From an uncultured Algibacter sp. (GTDB lineage: Bacteria; Bacteroidota; Bacteroidia; Flavobacteriales; Flavobacteriaceae), in assembly GCA_947502405.1 (NCBI GenBank), contig CANMZT010000003.1, forward strand, positions 186,001-250,000: a stretch of DNA of 64,000 nt, written 5' to 3'. Of this stretch, positions 1 to 9,963 are shown one piece after another. Each line of letters begins with the position of its first letter. Within the stretch, counting starts at the first letter, position 1. Under the pieces are notes generated by a model. It had not been told where the DNA came from. It saw only the letters and a program-made list of their open reading frames with translations, and ran no database searches. A program made the translations under genes and the position numbers.

Positions 1-235
1 AATCACCCCACAAATGGTAGTGGCTATAAAACTTATCAGACTGTTTGTTTCCCATTCCAGTATCTATCAAAATCAAACGGTTATCGTCTTCAATCAACAA
101 ACAGCGTGTTGCAATATCAATCATGTTGTTAGCATCAGCAGGATTGGTGCGCGACCATATTGATTTAGGCACTACCCCAAACATGGCACCTCCATCAAGC
201 TTCATATGTCCAGCGTTTATGGGATATAAGTTCAT
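1..235 (-). CDS. MBL-fold metallo-hydrolase, N-terminal part (runs off the left edge)
   Basis: Minus-strand reading from ATG at 235 gives MNLYPINAGHMKLDGGAMFGVVPKSIW...RLILIDTGMGNKQSDKF, open to the window edge; typical MBL-fold N-terminus. Confidence 0.75.
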   Translation of the reverse strand, partial: MNLYPINAGHMKLDGGAMFGVVPKSIWSRTNPADANNMIDIATRCLLIEDDNRLILIDTGMGNKQSDKFYSHYHLWGD

Positions 236-289
236 AGGAATGTAAAATTAAGAAATCTATATCATATCCTTAAAAAACTTAAGAATATA

Positions 290-2491
290 TTAAGAAATAA
301 CTTGCTTTAAACGCTTGCCAAAATCGTAAAGCGCTTTAATTTCTTTAATGCTAGCTAAACGCTCTTTTCCAAAAATTAGTAAAGCGTTTTCATTTGATTC
401 CACATGGTAATAAGGGTTGCTTTCAAAAAAATGGGTCACATCATCGTCAAAAAACCTGGCAATACCCGTTTCGTTTTCACCTTTAAGATAGAAACGATTA
501 GAGAAATCATCATGATTTTCGATAGGAATGTCTTTAAATCCCGCAAATGCAGATACTTTTTCTAAAAACCCCTCTTTGTCAAGTGTAAATTCAGGTATTG
601 AAACATTTAAATCAACATAAAGCATGGTTTTTCTAATGACTTCTTTTGCGATAAATTCGCCTTCGGAAAACTCAATGTCAAAGAGTGTAATATGGTTGTT
701 TTTGTCGGATAGTTTATTGTAAATATGATTGATTTGTTTTGTTCTGAAAAAAGCAAAATTATTTAAGAATAATACCTCTTTTTTCTTTTCAGATTGGTAG
801 CTTAAGTTATAATCTTTGGCTAGAGCCTCCATACTCGATTGTCTTCTGGTAAGACTATTTTTTATGATATTTGGAACTGGTAATAATCGTCTTGAAGCAA
901 ATGGATGCTTGGTTTCAGTATCGTGCATATCTAAACCAACAACATCAAAATGCCCACCACGTTTAGTAAATAATTCCTGGTAATTATTAATATTTTCTAG
1001 TACAGTATCATCAACAAAATTACAAAGCGAAAAATCTAAAATCACATCCTGATCTTCCGGTATGGCGTCTAAGTGATTTTTTAATCGGAAGTAGTTTATA
1101 AAGCTACAAAAGTGCTTAACGCTCACATAGTAATTATCTTTGTCTCCTTGTTCCTTATACATAAGAACATTTGGTTTCAACAGATTCCTAATGAATAAGC
1201 CATAACCTAAATGCTTATTTATTATAACATGGATAATAAATGTAGCTAAAACACCTGCTAGAATACCAGATATTAAGCCAATTTTTAAAGTAATAATTAA
1301 GGTTACAAAAAATATAATAAGTTGCTCTTTACCGATTGAGAACATTTTAGTTATTACCTTGGGTGATGCCAACTTATAGCCAGTATATACCAAAATAGCC
1401 ATAAGCGCAGGAAGAGGAATTCGAGTTAATTGTGTGCTAAAAAACGCTATAAATAATACCAAGAAAAATGCATGAAAAAAGTTTGAAGAACGATTACTAG
1501 CACCTTGATTTACATTTACGGAGCTTCGAGCAATTACCGTAACTACATTTAACCCACCTAATAAACCACTGCCAACTGTTGCTAAACCAAGAGCTTTTAA
1601 ATCTCTATTAACGTTAGAACGACGTTTTTCAGGGTCTAATTTATCAACAGCTTTGATACTTAAAAGTGATTCAATACTTGCAATAAGTGTTAATGCTAAA
1701 ACGCTTCCCCAGAAAGAAAAACTCCAGACATTGCTAAAATCGGGTACAGGTAAATCGGCTATAATATTTTTAAGGCTTGGTATTCCTGAAATCATATATT
1801 CTGGAGCGATGGGATTTGGTTCATGCAGTCCCAATTCAAAATAATAACTAAACCCTACTGATAAAATAACAATCCACATAGGAGCTGGGATTAGTTGCAA
1901 ATATTTATTTCTAATTTTTGAATAAAAGAGCATAATGGTTAAGCTTATTACACCCGCCAAAGCAGCAAAAATTAACCCCTTATTTTCATAATGAACAGCA
2001 TCATTAATAGTAAACGGAATTTCTAAAAGATAGTCAATAGTATCAACGCGATTGATTTTATGAGCAAGCATAATATGAAATTGTTTGCCCAAAATAATTA
2101 ACCCAATAGCGGCTAACATACCTTGTATTGCTGATGAAGGAAAAAAATCAGCAAGAGCCCCCATTCTAAAAAAACCAAGAAGTAAAAGCAAGATTCCAGA
2201 GCACATAATGGCTACATAAGCACTCTCTAATCCTAAAGAGGATATAGCTACCAAAAGCACACCAACTAAACCGTTTCCCGGACCAACAATGGTAACATGA
2301 CTACCACCCAAAAAAGAAACAACAATACCACCAACTATAGCTGCAATAATGCCAGAAATAGGAGGTGCATCACTAGCCATAGCAAGCCCCAAACCTAAAG
2401 GTAATGCAATAAGGCTAACTACAAAACCAGAAAAAATATTTTTAGGAAGTGTTTTAAAGAAGCCTTTTATGTTATTTTTTTTTGGACTCAT
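290..2491 (-). CDS. SulP family inorganic anion transporter with STAS-like C-terminus
   Basis: 733-aa ORF; N-terminal GFVVSLIALPLGLGLAMASDAPP, many TM segments, SulP-like. Confidence 0.88.
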   Translation of the reverse strand: MSPKKNNIKGFFKTLPKNIFSGFVVSLIALPLGLGLAMASDAPPISGIIAAIVGGIVVSFLGGSHVTIVGPGNGLVGVLLVAISSLGLESAYVAIMCSGILLLLLGFFRMGALADFFPSSAIQGMLAAIGLIILGKQFHIMLAHKINRVDTIDYLLEIPFTINDAVHYENKGLIFAALAGVISLTIMLFYSKIRNKYLQLIPAPMWIVILSVGFSYYFELGLHEPNPIAPEYMISGIPSLKNIIADLPVPDFSNVWSFSFWGSVLALTLIASIESLLSIKAVDKLDPEKRRSNVNRDLKALGLATVGSGLLGGLNVVTVIARSSVNVNQGASNRSSNFFHAFFLVLFIAFFSTQLTRIPLPALMAILVYTGYKLASPKVITKMFSIGKEQLIIFFVTLIITLKIGLISGILAGVLATFIIHVIINKHLGYGLFIRNLLKPNVLMYKEQGDKDNYYVSVKHFCSFINYFRLKNHLDAIPEDQDVILDFSLCNFVDDTVLENINNYQELFTKRGGHFDVVGLDMHDTETKHPFASRRLLPVPNIIKNSLTRRQSSMEALAKDYNLSYQSEKKKEVLFLNNFAFFRTKQINHIYNKLSDKNNHITLFDIEFSEGEFIAKEVIRKTMLYVDLNVSIPEFTLDKEGFLEKVSAFAGFKDIPIENHDDFSNRFYLKGENETGIARFFDDDVTHFFESNPYYHVESNENALLIFGKERLASIKEIKALYDFGKRLKQVIS

Positions 2492-3336
2492 TGAAGAATT
2501 AAAACATCGGTTGGTAATTCGGTTAAAATATGTTCTATATCATGTGGAAATAACCTGTCCCAAAATGTCATTTTTGAAGGCGCATTCATCACTAATAAAT
2601 CGGCTCTTGAAATTTGAGCAAAATGCCCTATAGAATATCCGCGCTTACCAAATATAGGCTGTAATTTTATGTTTTTATTTTTAGTGTAAGCTTCGGGTAT
2701 ATGGCTTATTATTTCTTTGATTCTGGCATTTTCTCTCAGCTTTATACGCTCCTTAGCAATAGTTGCTCTTCTTAACGATTTATCATCATCAACCTTTACA
2801 GCAATTTCATCTTGCTCAATCTCTTCAACTATAGTTATTTTATTAGATTTCAGCTTTTGTGCAACATAAAATGCAGAGGTAATAGTGTGTTCTGTCTTAG
2901 GGTCTTTTAATCCGTTAACAACAATATGCTGACAAGGTATCCGATCAACAGAAGGTTTAATTAATAATAAAATTGAACATTTAGCTTTTCGAGTAATTTT
3001 TCTAGCAATAGAGCCTACATAATATCTTAGAATTTTTTCACGTTGAACTGCTCCAAGAATCAAAAGATCTATTTTCTTTTCTTCGGAAGTAGATAATATA
3101 ACATCTACAGGGTCACCAGTTTTAAAAACAATTTCATAATCTAATTTGTCTTTTTCAAAACTTTTAAGTATGATGCTTAACATGTTAGCCTTATCTTCAG
3201 AGGCATCACCAACATGAATCAAAAATAATTTTGCGCCAAAGAAAACAGATAATCGTGCAGCCTCAAAAAGATTAGCTTTTAAGTTTGGGGAGTAAGCTAC
3301 CCCAATTCCAATACTTTTAAAAGGCTTTATAGACAA
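2488..3336 (-). CDS. Universal stress protein (UspA-like)
   Basis: 282-aa ORF overlapping the SulP start by 4 nt; Usp-like repeats (LLILGAVQREKILRYYVGSIARKI). Confidence 0.8.
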   Translation of the reverse strand: MSIKPFKSIGIGVAYSPNLKANLFEAARLSVFFGAKLFLIHVGDASEDKANMLSIILKSFEKDKLDYEIVFKTGDPVDVILSTSEEKKIDLLILGAVQREKILRYYVGSIARKITRKAKCSILLLIKPSVDRIPCQHIVVNGLKDPKTEHTITSAFYVAQKLKSNKITIVEEIEQDEIAVKVDDDKSLRRATIAKERIKLRENARIKEIISHIPEAYTKNKNIKLQPIFGKRGYSIGHFAQISRADLLVMNAPSKMTFWDRLFPHDIEHILTELPTDVLILQ

Positions 3337-3441
3337 AGGTTTTGATTAAAATTTAGACAAAGTTGAAAGATAACGTTTTTATGAAAATAAAAAACCGAAC
3401 GTTTTACTTAAATTAGTGTTTTTAAAAATAACAGATAGCCT

Positions 3442-5307
3442 ATGTTAGAACTTGCTGGAATAATTATTTTAGGAATATTAGCCCAATGGTTTGCTTGGAA
3501 ATTCAAAATCCCAGCTATATTGCCTTTAATTTTAATTGGACTATTGGTTGGCCCCATAGCTGCAGCATTTTTAAGTGAAGATGGATCTAAATGGATTGAG
3601 CCTATTTGGAATGGAGAAAAGGGGCTGTTTCCAGGTGAAGGCTTATACTATTTTGTTTCTTTAGCCATTAGTATTATTCTTTTTGAAGGTGGTTTAACCT
3701 TAAAACGCTCTGAAATTAGAAACGTAGGGCCTGTAATTACGAAGTTAATTACGTTAGGGTCAGCTATTACCTTTTTTGGCGCGGGCATGCTGGCGTATTT
3801 TATTTTTAATCTAAGTTGGGAGCTTTCATTTTTATTTGCAGGTCTTATTATTGTTACAGGTCCTACAGTAATTACACCCATTTTAAGAAATATTCCGTTA
3901 AAAAAAGATATTTCTACGGTTCTAAAATGGGAAGGTATTTTAATTGACCCTATAGGAGCTTTAGTGGCGGTTTTAGTGTTTGAATTTATTAGTGTTGAAG
4001 GGGATAGTGGTTTTACAAAAACAGCTTTAATTGAGTTTGGTAAAATTGTATTATTCGGAACAACCTTCGGGTTTACATTTGCTCATGCACTAGCATTTGC
4101 CATTAATAAGAAGTTTATTCCGCATTATTTATTAAATGTAGTGTCTTTATCGACTGTTTTGTTGGTTTTTGTTGAATCTGAAATATTTGCGCATGAGTCA
4201 GGATTATTAGCAGTTGTTGTTATGGGAATGGTTTTAGGTAATGGGAAACTAAATAACCTAAAGGAATTACTTTATTTTAAAGAATCTTTAAGTGTATTAT
4301 TAATTTCCATACTTTTTATACTTCTTGCTGCCAACATTAATATTGAAGATTTAATGTTGCTTTATACCTGGAAAACAGCAGCTCTTTTTGCTTTAGTGGT
4401 GTTTTTGATAAGGCCACTTGCCGTTTTTGTAAGTACTCACGGCTCTAAATTGAAGTTTAATGAAAAACTATTTATCAGTTGGGTTGGGCCTAGAGGTATT
4501 GTTGCTGCAGGTATTGCTTCGCTTTTTGGAAGCAAACTTATTAAACAAGGGGTTGAAGGTGCAGAATATATTACTCCACTTGTGTTTATGATTGTTTTAG
4601 GAACCGTATTGCTTAATGCAACAACGGCACGTTTATTTGCGAAACTGGTAGGTGTATTTCTTAAAAAATCTGAAGGTATTTTAATTGTTGGTGCTTCTAA
4701 AGTTTCTCGATTGTTAGGGCATTACTTGGTTTCTAATAATAGACATGTGGTACTTATTGATAGTAATGAGACTAATATTGAAGCCGCTAAAGAGTTGGGT
4801 TTAGAAGCCATAAGTACCAATATTTATTCTGAAACATTAACAGATAATATAGAGTTAAATGATGTTGGTTATTTGATGGCACTTACTGGGAACCCAGATA
4901 TTAACAAATATGCTATCAATAAGTTTAGCAACCAGTTTGGAGAAAATGGATCGTTTAGGTTGGTAACATCAAAAGAGATTTTGGATGATACAGATAATCC
5001 TAAAGAAGGTTTGTTTTCTCATAAAGACGATTATAACAGGTTGATGGAATTAACCCAAAAACACCCATCTATTCAAGAGATTGATTTACAGGACATAAAT
5101 CACTACAAGAAACTTATTGAAATTTCGAATAATGATGAAGACATCATCCCTTTGTTTGTAAAAGATAACGAAGGTGAACTTCACATCATTTCATCATATA
5201 GTTTAGAGTTTGAAAACATTAAAAAAGGCTATCAACTTGTGTACTTAGGAAAGCCTTTTGATGTTGATGAAGTGCCTACTTTGGCGCAGGGTAATAGTAA
5301 AGATTAA
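3442..5307 (+). CDS. Cation:proton antiporter (NhaP/CPA1-type) with TrkA-N-like C-terminus
   Basis: 621-aa ORF; WVGPRGIVAAGIASLF motif plus GILIVGASKVSRLLGHYL nucleotide-binding segment. Confidence 0.88.
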   Translation: MLELAGIIILGILAQWFAWKFKIPAILPLILIGLLVGPIAAAFLSEDGSKWIEPIWNGEKGLFPGEGLYYFVSLAISIILFEGGLTLKRSEIRNVGPVITKLITLGSAITFFGAGMLAYFIFNLSWELSFLFAGLIIVTGPTVITPILRNIPLKKDISTVLKWEGILIDPIGALVAVLVFEFISVEGDSGFTKTALIEFGKIVLFGTTFGFTFAHALAFAINKKFIPHYLLNVVSLSTVLLVFVESEIFAHESGLLAVVVMGMVLGNGKLNNLKELLYFKESLSVLLISILFILLAANINIEDLMLLYTWKTAALFALVVFLIRPLAVFVSTHGSKLKFNEKLFISWVGPRGIVAAGIASLFGSKLIKQGVEGAEYITPLVFMIVLGTVLLNATTARLFAKLVGVFLKKSEGILIVGASKVSRLLGHYLVSNNRHVVLIDSNETNIEAAKELGLEAISTNIYSETLTDNIELNDVGYLMALTGNPDINKYAINKFSNQFGENGSFRLVTSKEILDDTDNPKEGLFSHKDDYNRLMELTQKHPSIQEIDLQDINHYKKLIEISNNDEDIIPLFVKDNEGELHIISSYSLEFENIKKGYQLVYLGKPFDVDEVPTLAQGNSKD

Positions 5308-5322
5308 TAGATTTAGAAAATT

Positions 5323-5369
5323 ATAATTCAAAAAGCCTCACTTTTTAAAAGTGAGGCTTTTTGAATTAT
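5323..5369. terminator. Bidirectional intrinsic terminator
   Basis: ATAATTCAAAAAGCCTCACTTTT..AAAAGTGAGGCTTTTTGAATTAT inverted repeat between convergent genes. Confidence 0.85.
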
Positions 5370-5381
5370 GTTTAAGTTTTA

Positions 5382-7799
5382 TTAGCCTATGATATGCAAC
5401 TCGTTAAACTCCTTAGTAAGTGTTAATGTATTGTTTCCATTAAGCTTAAGTTCTTTTAAAGGAATTTCAACATTGTCAACCTCTACTTTTGAAATTTTGA
5501 ACGGTAACCCATGTAAATTCAATTTAAAGGTTTTGTACGTGGTAATAAATTTACCAGATTTGTGTTGTTGGATAATCAGTTCCTTCTTCTTACCAGACAG
5601 CTTAAAAGTTCTTAAGCTATATCTACCTTTAATGTAGTCATAACCATCAGTAGCATCTTCATAAACCTCAGAGTTTTCCTTACCTTCTTTGTAATATACA
5701 TCTAGTAACAACTCGTCTATAGTCTTTTCTCCAACATACTGTTGTACGGGGTATTTAGGTATAATTGCACCTTCTTTTACAAAAATTGGCATGCTATCTA
5801 AATCTGCATCAACCCATTGTTCTGTACCACCATCAATAACTTCATCATTCCAGAAGTTGTACCATTTTCCTAATGGAAAATACATGCGTCTTCCGTTTTG
5901 GTTTGGTCCTGTAATTGGGCATGCTAATATCTTTTCACCAAAAACAAACTCATCATTTCTATAGTGTGTCTGCGGATCTTCTTGATCGTAAAGTACTAAA
6001 GATTTTAAAATAGGTGTTCCTTCTTCAGCATATCTCCAAAATGCTGTGTATAAGTAAGGTAATAATTGATACCTAATTTCAATAAATTTTCTAACAACGT
6101 CTGTTATTGTTTTTCCGAAAGCCCAAGGTTCTTGATCACCATGGTCTCCAGAAGAGTGTGTTCTACAAAACGGATGGAAAATACCTAATTGAATCCATCT
6201 GGCATATAATTCGCCATTAGGTTGTTCAGCAAAACCACCAATATCAGATCCAATAAATGAGAACCCTGACATACACATACGTTGTGCTTGTAAATTCGCA
6301 ATGGTTAAATGATCCCAAGTTGCTATATTATCTCCAGTCCAACTTGATGTGTAACGTTGCGTTCCAGAATAGGCAGCTCTTGTAATTACAAAAGGTCTTT
6401 TTGGGTAAGAGAACTTCTTTAAACCTTGGTACGTAGCACGTGCCATTTGCATACCATAAACGTTATGTGCTTTTCTATGGCTACAGTGGTTTCCATCATA
6501 GTCATGTCTTACATCATTAGGAAATGTTTTTCCAGGAACGTCCATTACAGCAGGTTCATTCATATCATTCCAAACCCCTTTTACGCCTATGTCTTCTACG
6601 AGTTCTTTGAATAAATCAGACCACCAATCTCTTACTTCAGGATTTGTGAAATCTGGAAAATAGCATTCCCCAGGCCAAACTTTACCCTTCATGTAAGGGC
6701 CATCAGCACGCTTACAGAAGTAATCTTTATCAAGCCCTTCTTTAAACACAGAATAATCCATATCTATTTTAATACCAGGGTCAATGATTACTATGGTTTT
6801 AAAACCATCATCAGCTAATTCCTTAACCATTCGTTTTGGATCTGGAAAATATTCTTTACTCCAAGTAAAGCATCTAAAACCTTCCATGTAATCAATATCT
6901 AAGTAAATGGCATCACAAGGAATTTCTAATTCTCTAAATTTAGCGGTTATTTCCTTTACATTAGATTCTGGGTAGTAACTCCATTTGCATTGATGATACC
7001 CAAGCGTCCAAAGCGCAGGCATTTCATGAGGCTTACCAGTTAAATCTGTGTAACTTTCAACAACATCTGACATTTTAGGACCGTAGATGAAATAATAATT
7101 CATTTCACCACCTTGTGCCCAAAAACTAGTTATATTTCTACGTTCATTACAAAAATCGAAAAATGACCTAAACGTGTTGTCAAAAAACACACCGTAAGAC
7201 TTTTTGTTATGTAATCCCGTGTAAAAAGGAATGGCTTTATAAATGGGGTCTGTATCTCTGCCATAAGCATAAGAATCTGTCACCCAATTTTCAAATCGTT
7301 TTCCTTTCAAGTTGTTATCTACTGGTTTATCACCTAAGCCATAATAACTTTCTCCTGGTTGCGCAGTTTTTGACATCTTTACTATGTCTCCACCAAACTC
7401 ATAGCTTTCTTCCCAGTGGAAACCAAGCTCATCTTCACATATTAGAGATTTGTCTATAGCATCATAGATAGATGTTCTTAAATCTAATTTTGAAATATGA
7501 CAGATTAATTTTGAAGTTGTAATGATGTAGTTATCTTCATCTTCAGTTACATCTAAATGATTATAACCTCTGCTTGCGTATTTTGTAATAGCATATGAAA
7601 AATCTTTTTCAAAAATCCCTGTTGTAGTGAATCTGAAACGTAATATACTATCCCTTCTTACAGTAACTTCCAATACTACACCGTTTTCTGTGGTGAAGGA
7701 GAGTACATTTAGGTTCTTTTCGTATTTTATTATTTTAGAAGGAAATAGGTTTCCTTTATATTCTAATTCTGTATTTAATATCATAAAATGATGAGTCAA
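5382..7799 (-). CDS. Glycoside hydrolase family 31 (alpha-glucosidase-like)
   Basis: 805-aa ORF; GVWNDMNEPAVM and GSDIGGFAEQP motifs of GH31. Confidence 0.93.
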   Translation of the reverse strand: MTHHFMILNTELEYKGNLFPSKIIKYEKNLNVLSFTTENGVVLEVTVRRDSILRFRFTTTGIFEKDFSYAITKYASRGYNHLDVTEDEDNYIITTSKLICHISKLDLRTSIYDAIDKSLICEDELGFHWEESYEFGGDIVKMSKTAQPGESYYGLGDKPVDNNLKGKRFENWVTDSYAYGRDTDPIYKAIPFYTGLHNKKSYGVFFDNTFRSFFDFCNERRNITSFWAQGGEMNYYFIYGPKMSDVVESYTDLTGKPHEMPALWTLGYHQCKWSYYPESNVKEITAKFRELEIPCDAIYLDIDYMEGFRCFTWSKEYFPDPKRMVKELADDGFKTIVIIDPGIKIDMDYSVFKEGLDKDYFCKRADGPYMKGKVWPGECYFPDFTNPEVRDWWSDLFKELVEDIGVKGVWNDMNEPAVMDVPGKTFPNDVRHDYDGNHCSHRKAHNVYGMQMARATYQGLKKFSYPKRPFVITRAAYSGTQRYTSSWTGDNIATWDHLTIANLQAQRMCMSGFSFIGSDIGGFAEQPNGELYARWIQLGIFHPFCRTHSSGDHGDQEPWAFGKTITDVVRKFIEIRYQLLPYLYTAFWRYAEEGTPILKSLVLYDQEDPQTHYRNDEFVFGEKILACPITGPNQNGRRMYFPLGKWYNFWNDEVIDGGTEQWVDADLDSMPIFVKEGAIIPKYPVQQYVGEKTIDELLLDVYYKEGKENSEVYEDATDGYDYIKGRYSLRTFKLSGKKKELIIQQHKSGKFITTYKTFKLNLHGLPFKISKVEVDNVEIPLKELKLNGNNTLTLTKEFNELHIIG

Positions 7800-7994
7800 T
7801 ATTAATTGACGAAAATACTAAATTTAAAAGACCTTACATGCTTCTTTTTACTAAAAAATAAAGCTAAAAATTGCATAAAAACTAAATAATGAATGGATTA
7901 ATTATGGAAAATTTAATGCTAAGTCAATCAGCAGATATTTAGTGACTTAGTCGATATATGAATACCATAGAATGATCTATTTTTCTACAAAAAA

Positions 7995-8035
7995 ATGGCT
8001 CTAATATTCATTTTAAAAATAAATATTAGAGCCAT
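7995..8035 (-). terminator. Intrinsic terminator of the glg operon (minus strand)
   Basis: ATGGCTCTAATATT/AATATTAGAGCCAT inverted repeat followed by a T-run in minus orientation. Confidence 0.8.
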
Positions 8036-8055
8036 GCAATGTCTATGTTTTTATT

Positions 8056-9960
8056 TTAAGCCTTAAAGGAGAAAACTGTTACCGCTAATGGTGGTAAATT
8101 AATTTCTGCAGAATATTCTTTACCATTCCAAGGGTCTTTTTTAATGGTTATTTGTTTTTTATTACCAACACCACTACCTCCAAACTCTTTAGCATCACTA
8201 TTAAAAATTTCAATAAGTTTTCCCTTATTAGGAACGCCTATTTTGTATTTCTTTCTAACAGTTGGAGTTAAATTACAAACTACAGCTACATTTTCTTTAT
8301 AACCTTTTCTGATGTATGAAATAACACAGTTTTCATGGTCGTCATAACTTATCCACTCAAATCCTTCTCCGCTAAACCCTTGCTCATAAAGTGCTGGGGT
8401 GTTTTTATATAATGCGTTAAGTGATTTATAATAATTTTGCATGTTTTTATGCGGAGCAAATTCCAATAGGTTCCAATCTAAACTTTCTTGGAAATTCCAC
8501 TCATTGTATTGCCCAAATTCACCACCCATAAATAATAATTTAGTACCAGGGTGTGTAAACATATAGCCATATAATAAGCGTAAGTTTGCAAAACGCTGCC
8601 ATTCATCACCAGGCATTCTACCTAAAATAGAGTTTTTACCATAAACTACTTCATCATGAGAAAGCGGTAACATAAAATTCTCTGTAAAAGCATAAGCTAA
8701 ACTAAATGTAATTTCATTATGATGATATTTTCTGTAAACAGGATCTTTAGCAAAATATTCTAAAGTATCGTGCATCCAACCCATCATCCATTTCATTCCA
8801 AAACCTAAACCGCCAACAAATGTTGGTTTAGATACCATTGGAAATGCCGTAGACTCTTCTGCAATAGTCTGTACATCAGGAAATGAAGCATATATTTCTT
8901 CATTTAATTCTTTTAAGAAGCTTATAACAGCAAGGTTTTCTCTACCGCCATAAATATTTGGTTCCCACTCGCCATCTTCTCTTGAATAATCTAAAAACAG
9001 CATAGAAGCAACAGCATCAACACGCAAGCCATCGGCATGATATTGATCCATCCAAAACACAGCATTACTTATTAAGAATGAGCGCACCTCGTTACGTTCA
9101 TAATTAAAAATTAAACTTTTCCAATCTTGATGATACCCCTTGCGTCTATCTGGGTGTTCGTATAAATGTGAACCATCAAAAAATCCTAATCCATGTGCAT
9201 CTTCTGGAAAGTGTGATGGTACCCAATCTAATATAATACCCACTCCTGCTTGGTGCAATTTATCTACTAAATATTTAAACTCTTCAGGGTACCCAAAACG
9301 CGATGTTGGCGCAAAATATCCTGTTAATTGATACCCCCAAGACGGATCATAAGGATATTCCATAATTGGCATTAACTCTACATGAGTAAAATTCATATCA
9401 CTTACATAGTTAACTAAGTCATCAGCTAACTCATAATAAGACATAAAACGATCTTCTTCAATATGGCGTTTCCAAGATCCTAAATGTACTTCGTAAACAG
9501 AGAATGGTGCATCAATAGCATTATTCTTTTTACGGGTTTTCATCCAGCTTTTGTCTTTCCACTTATAATCATCATCCCAAACAATTGATGCTGTTTTGGG
9601 AGGATGTTCAAAACGTCTTGCGTAAGGGTCTGCTTTTTCTGTTTTTATATCGTTATTATGACTTTGTATTTTGTATTTGTAGGAAGTACCTTTGCCAATT
9701 AGTGGAATAAAACCTTCCCAAATACCACTTGAATCCCAACGAACATTTAATTGGTGTTCACCTTCCATCCAATAATTAAAATCTCCAATAACAGATACTT
9801 GTTTAGCTGTAGGAGCCCAAACTGCAAAATATACACCATCGATACCATCAACGGTAACTATATGAGATCCAAACTTCTCATAAAGTCTAAAGTGTTTCCC
9901 TGCCTTAAAGAGATTAATATCGAATTCGGTAAATAAACTGTGAACTTTTACTTGTGCCAT
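8056..9960 (-). CDS. glgB: 1,4-alpha-glucan branching enzyme
   Basis: 634-aa ORF; CBM48 and GH13 motifs (DWVPSHFPEDAHGLGFFDG, HADGLRVDAVASM, LPLSHDEVVYGK). Confidence 0.95.
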   Translation of the reverse strand: MAQVKVHSLFTEFDINLFKAGKHFRLYEKFGSHIVTVDGIDGVYFAVWAPTAKQVSVIGDFNYWMEGEHQLNVRWDSSGIWEGFIPLIGKGTSYKYKIQSHNNDIKTEKADPYARRFEHPPKTASIVWDDDYKWKDKSWMKTRKKNNAIDAPFSVYEVHLGSWKRHIEEDRFMSYYELADDLVNYVSDMNFTHVELMPIMEYPYDPSWGYQLTGYFAPTSRFGYPEEFKYLVDKLHQAGVGIILDWVPSHFPEDAHGLGFFDGSHLYEHPDRRKGYHQDWKSLIFNYERNEVRSFLISNAVFWMDQYHADGLRVDAVASMLFLDYSREDGEWEPNIYGGRENLAVISFLKELNEEIYASFPDVQTIAEESTAFPMVSKPTFVGGLGFGMKWMMGWMHDTLEYFAKDPVYRKYHHNEITFSLAYAFTENFMLPLSHDEVVYGKNSILGRMPGDEWQRFANLRLLYGYMFTHPGTKLLFMGGEFGQYNEWNFQESLDWNLLEFAPHKNMQNYYKSLNALYKNTPALYEQGFSGEGFEWISYDDHENCVISYIRKGYKENVAVVCNLTPTVRKKYKIGVPNKGKLIEIFNSDAKEFGGSGVGNKKQITIKKDPWNGKEYSAEINLPPLAVTVFSFKA

Positions 9961-9963
9961 AAA

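Noticed and set aside
45-245. Plus-strand 66-aa ORF
   Set aside because: Antisense to the MBL-fold CDS 1..235, which has clear family features.
1653-2633. Plus-strand ORFs 1653..1844 and 2349..2633
   Set aside because: Antisense shadows of the SulP and Usp genes.
5389-9936. Plus-strand ORFs 5389, 6426, 9140, 9751
   Set aside because: Antisense to GH31 and glgB coding sequence; no independent support.
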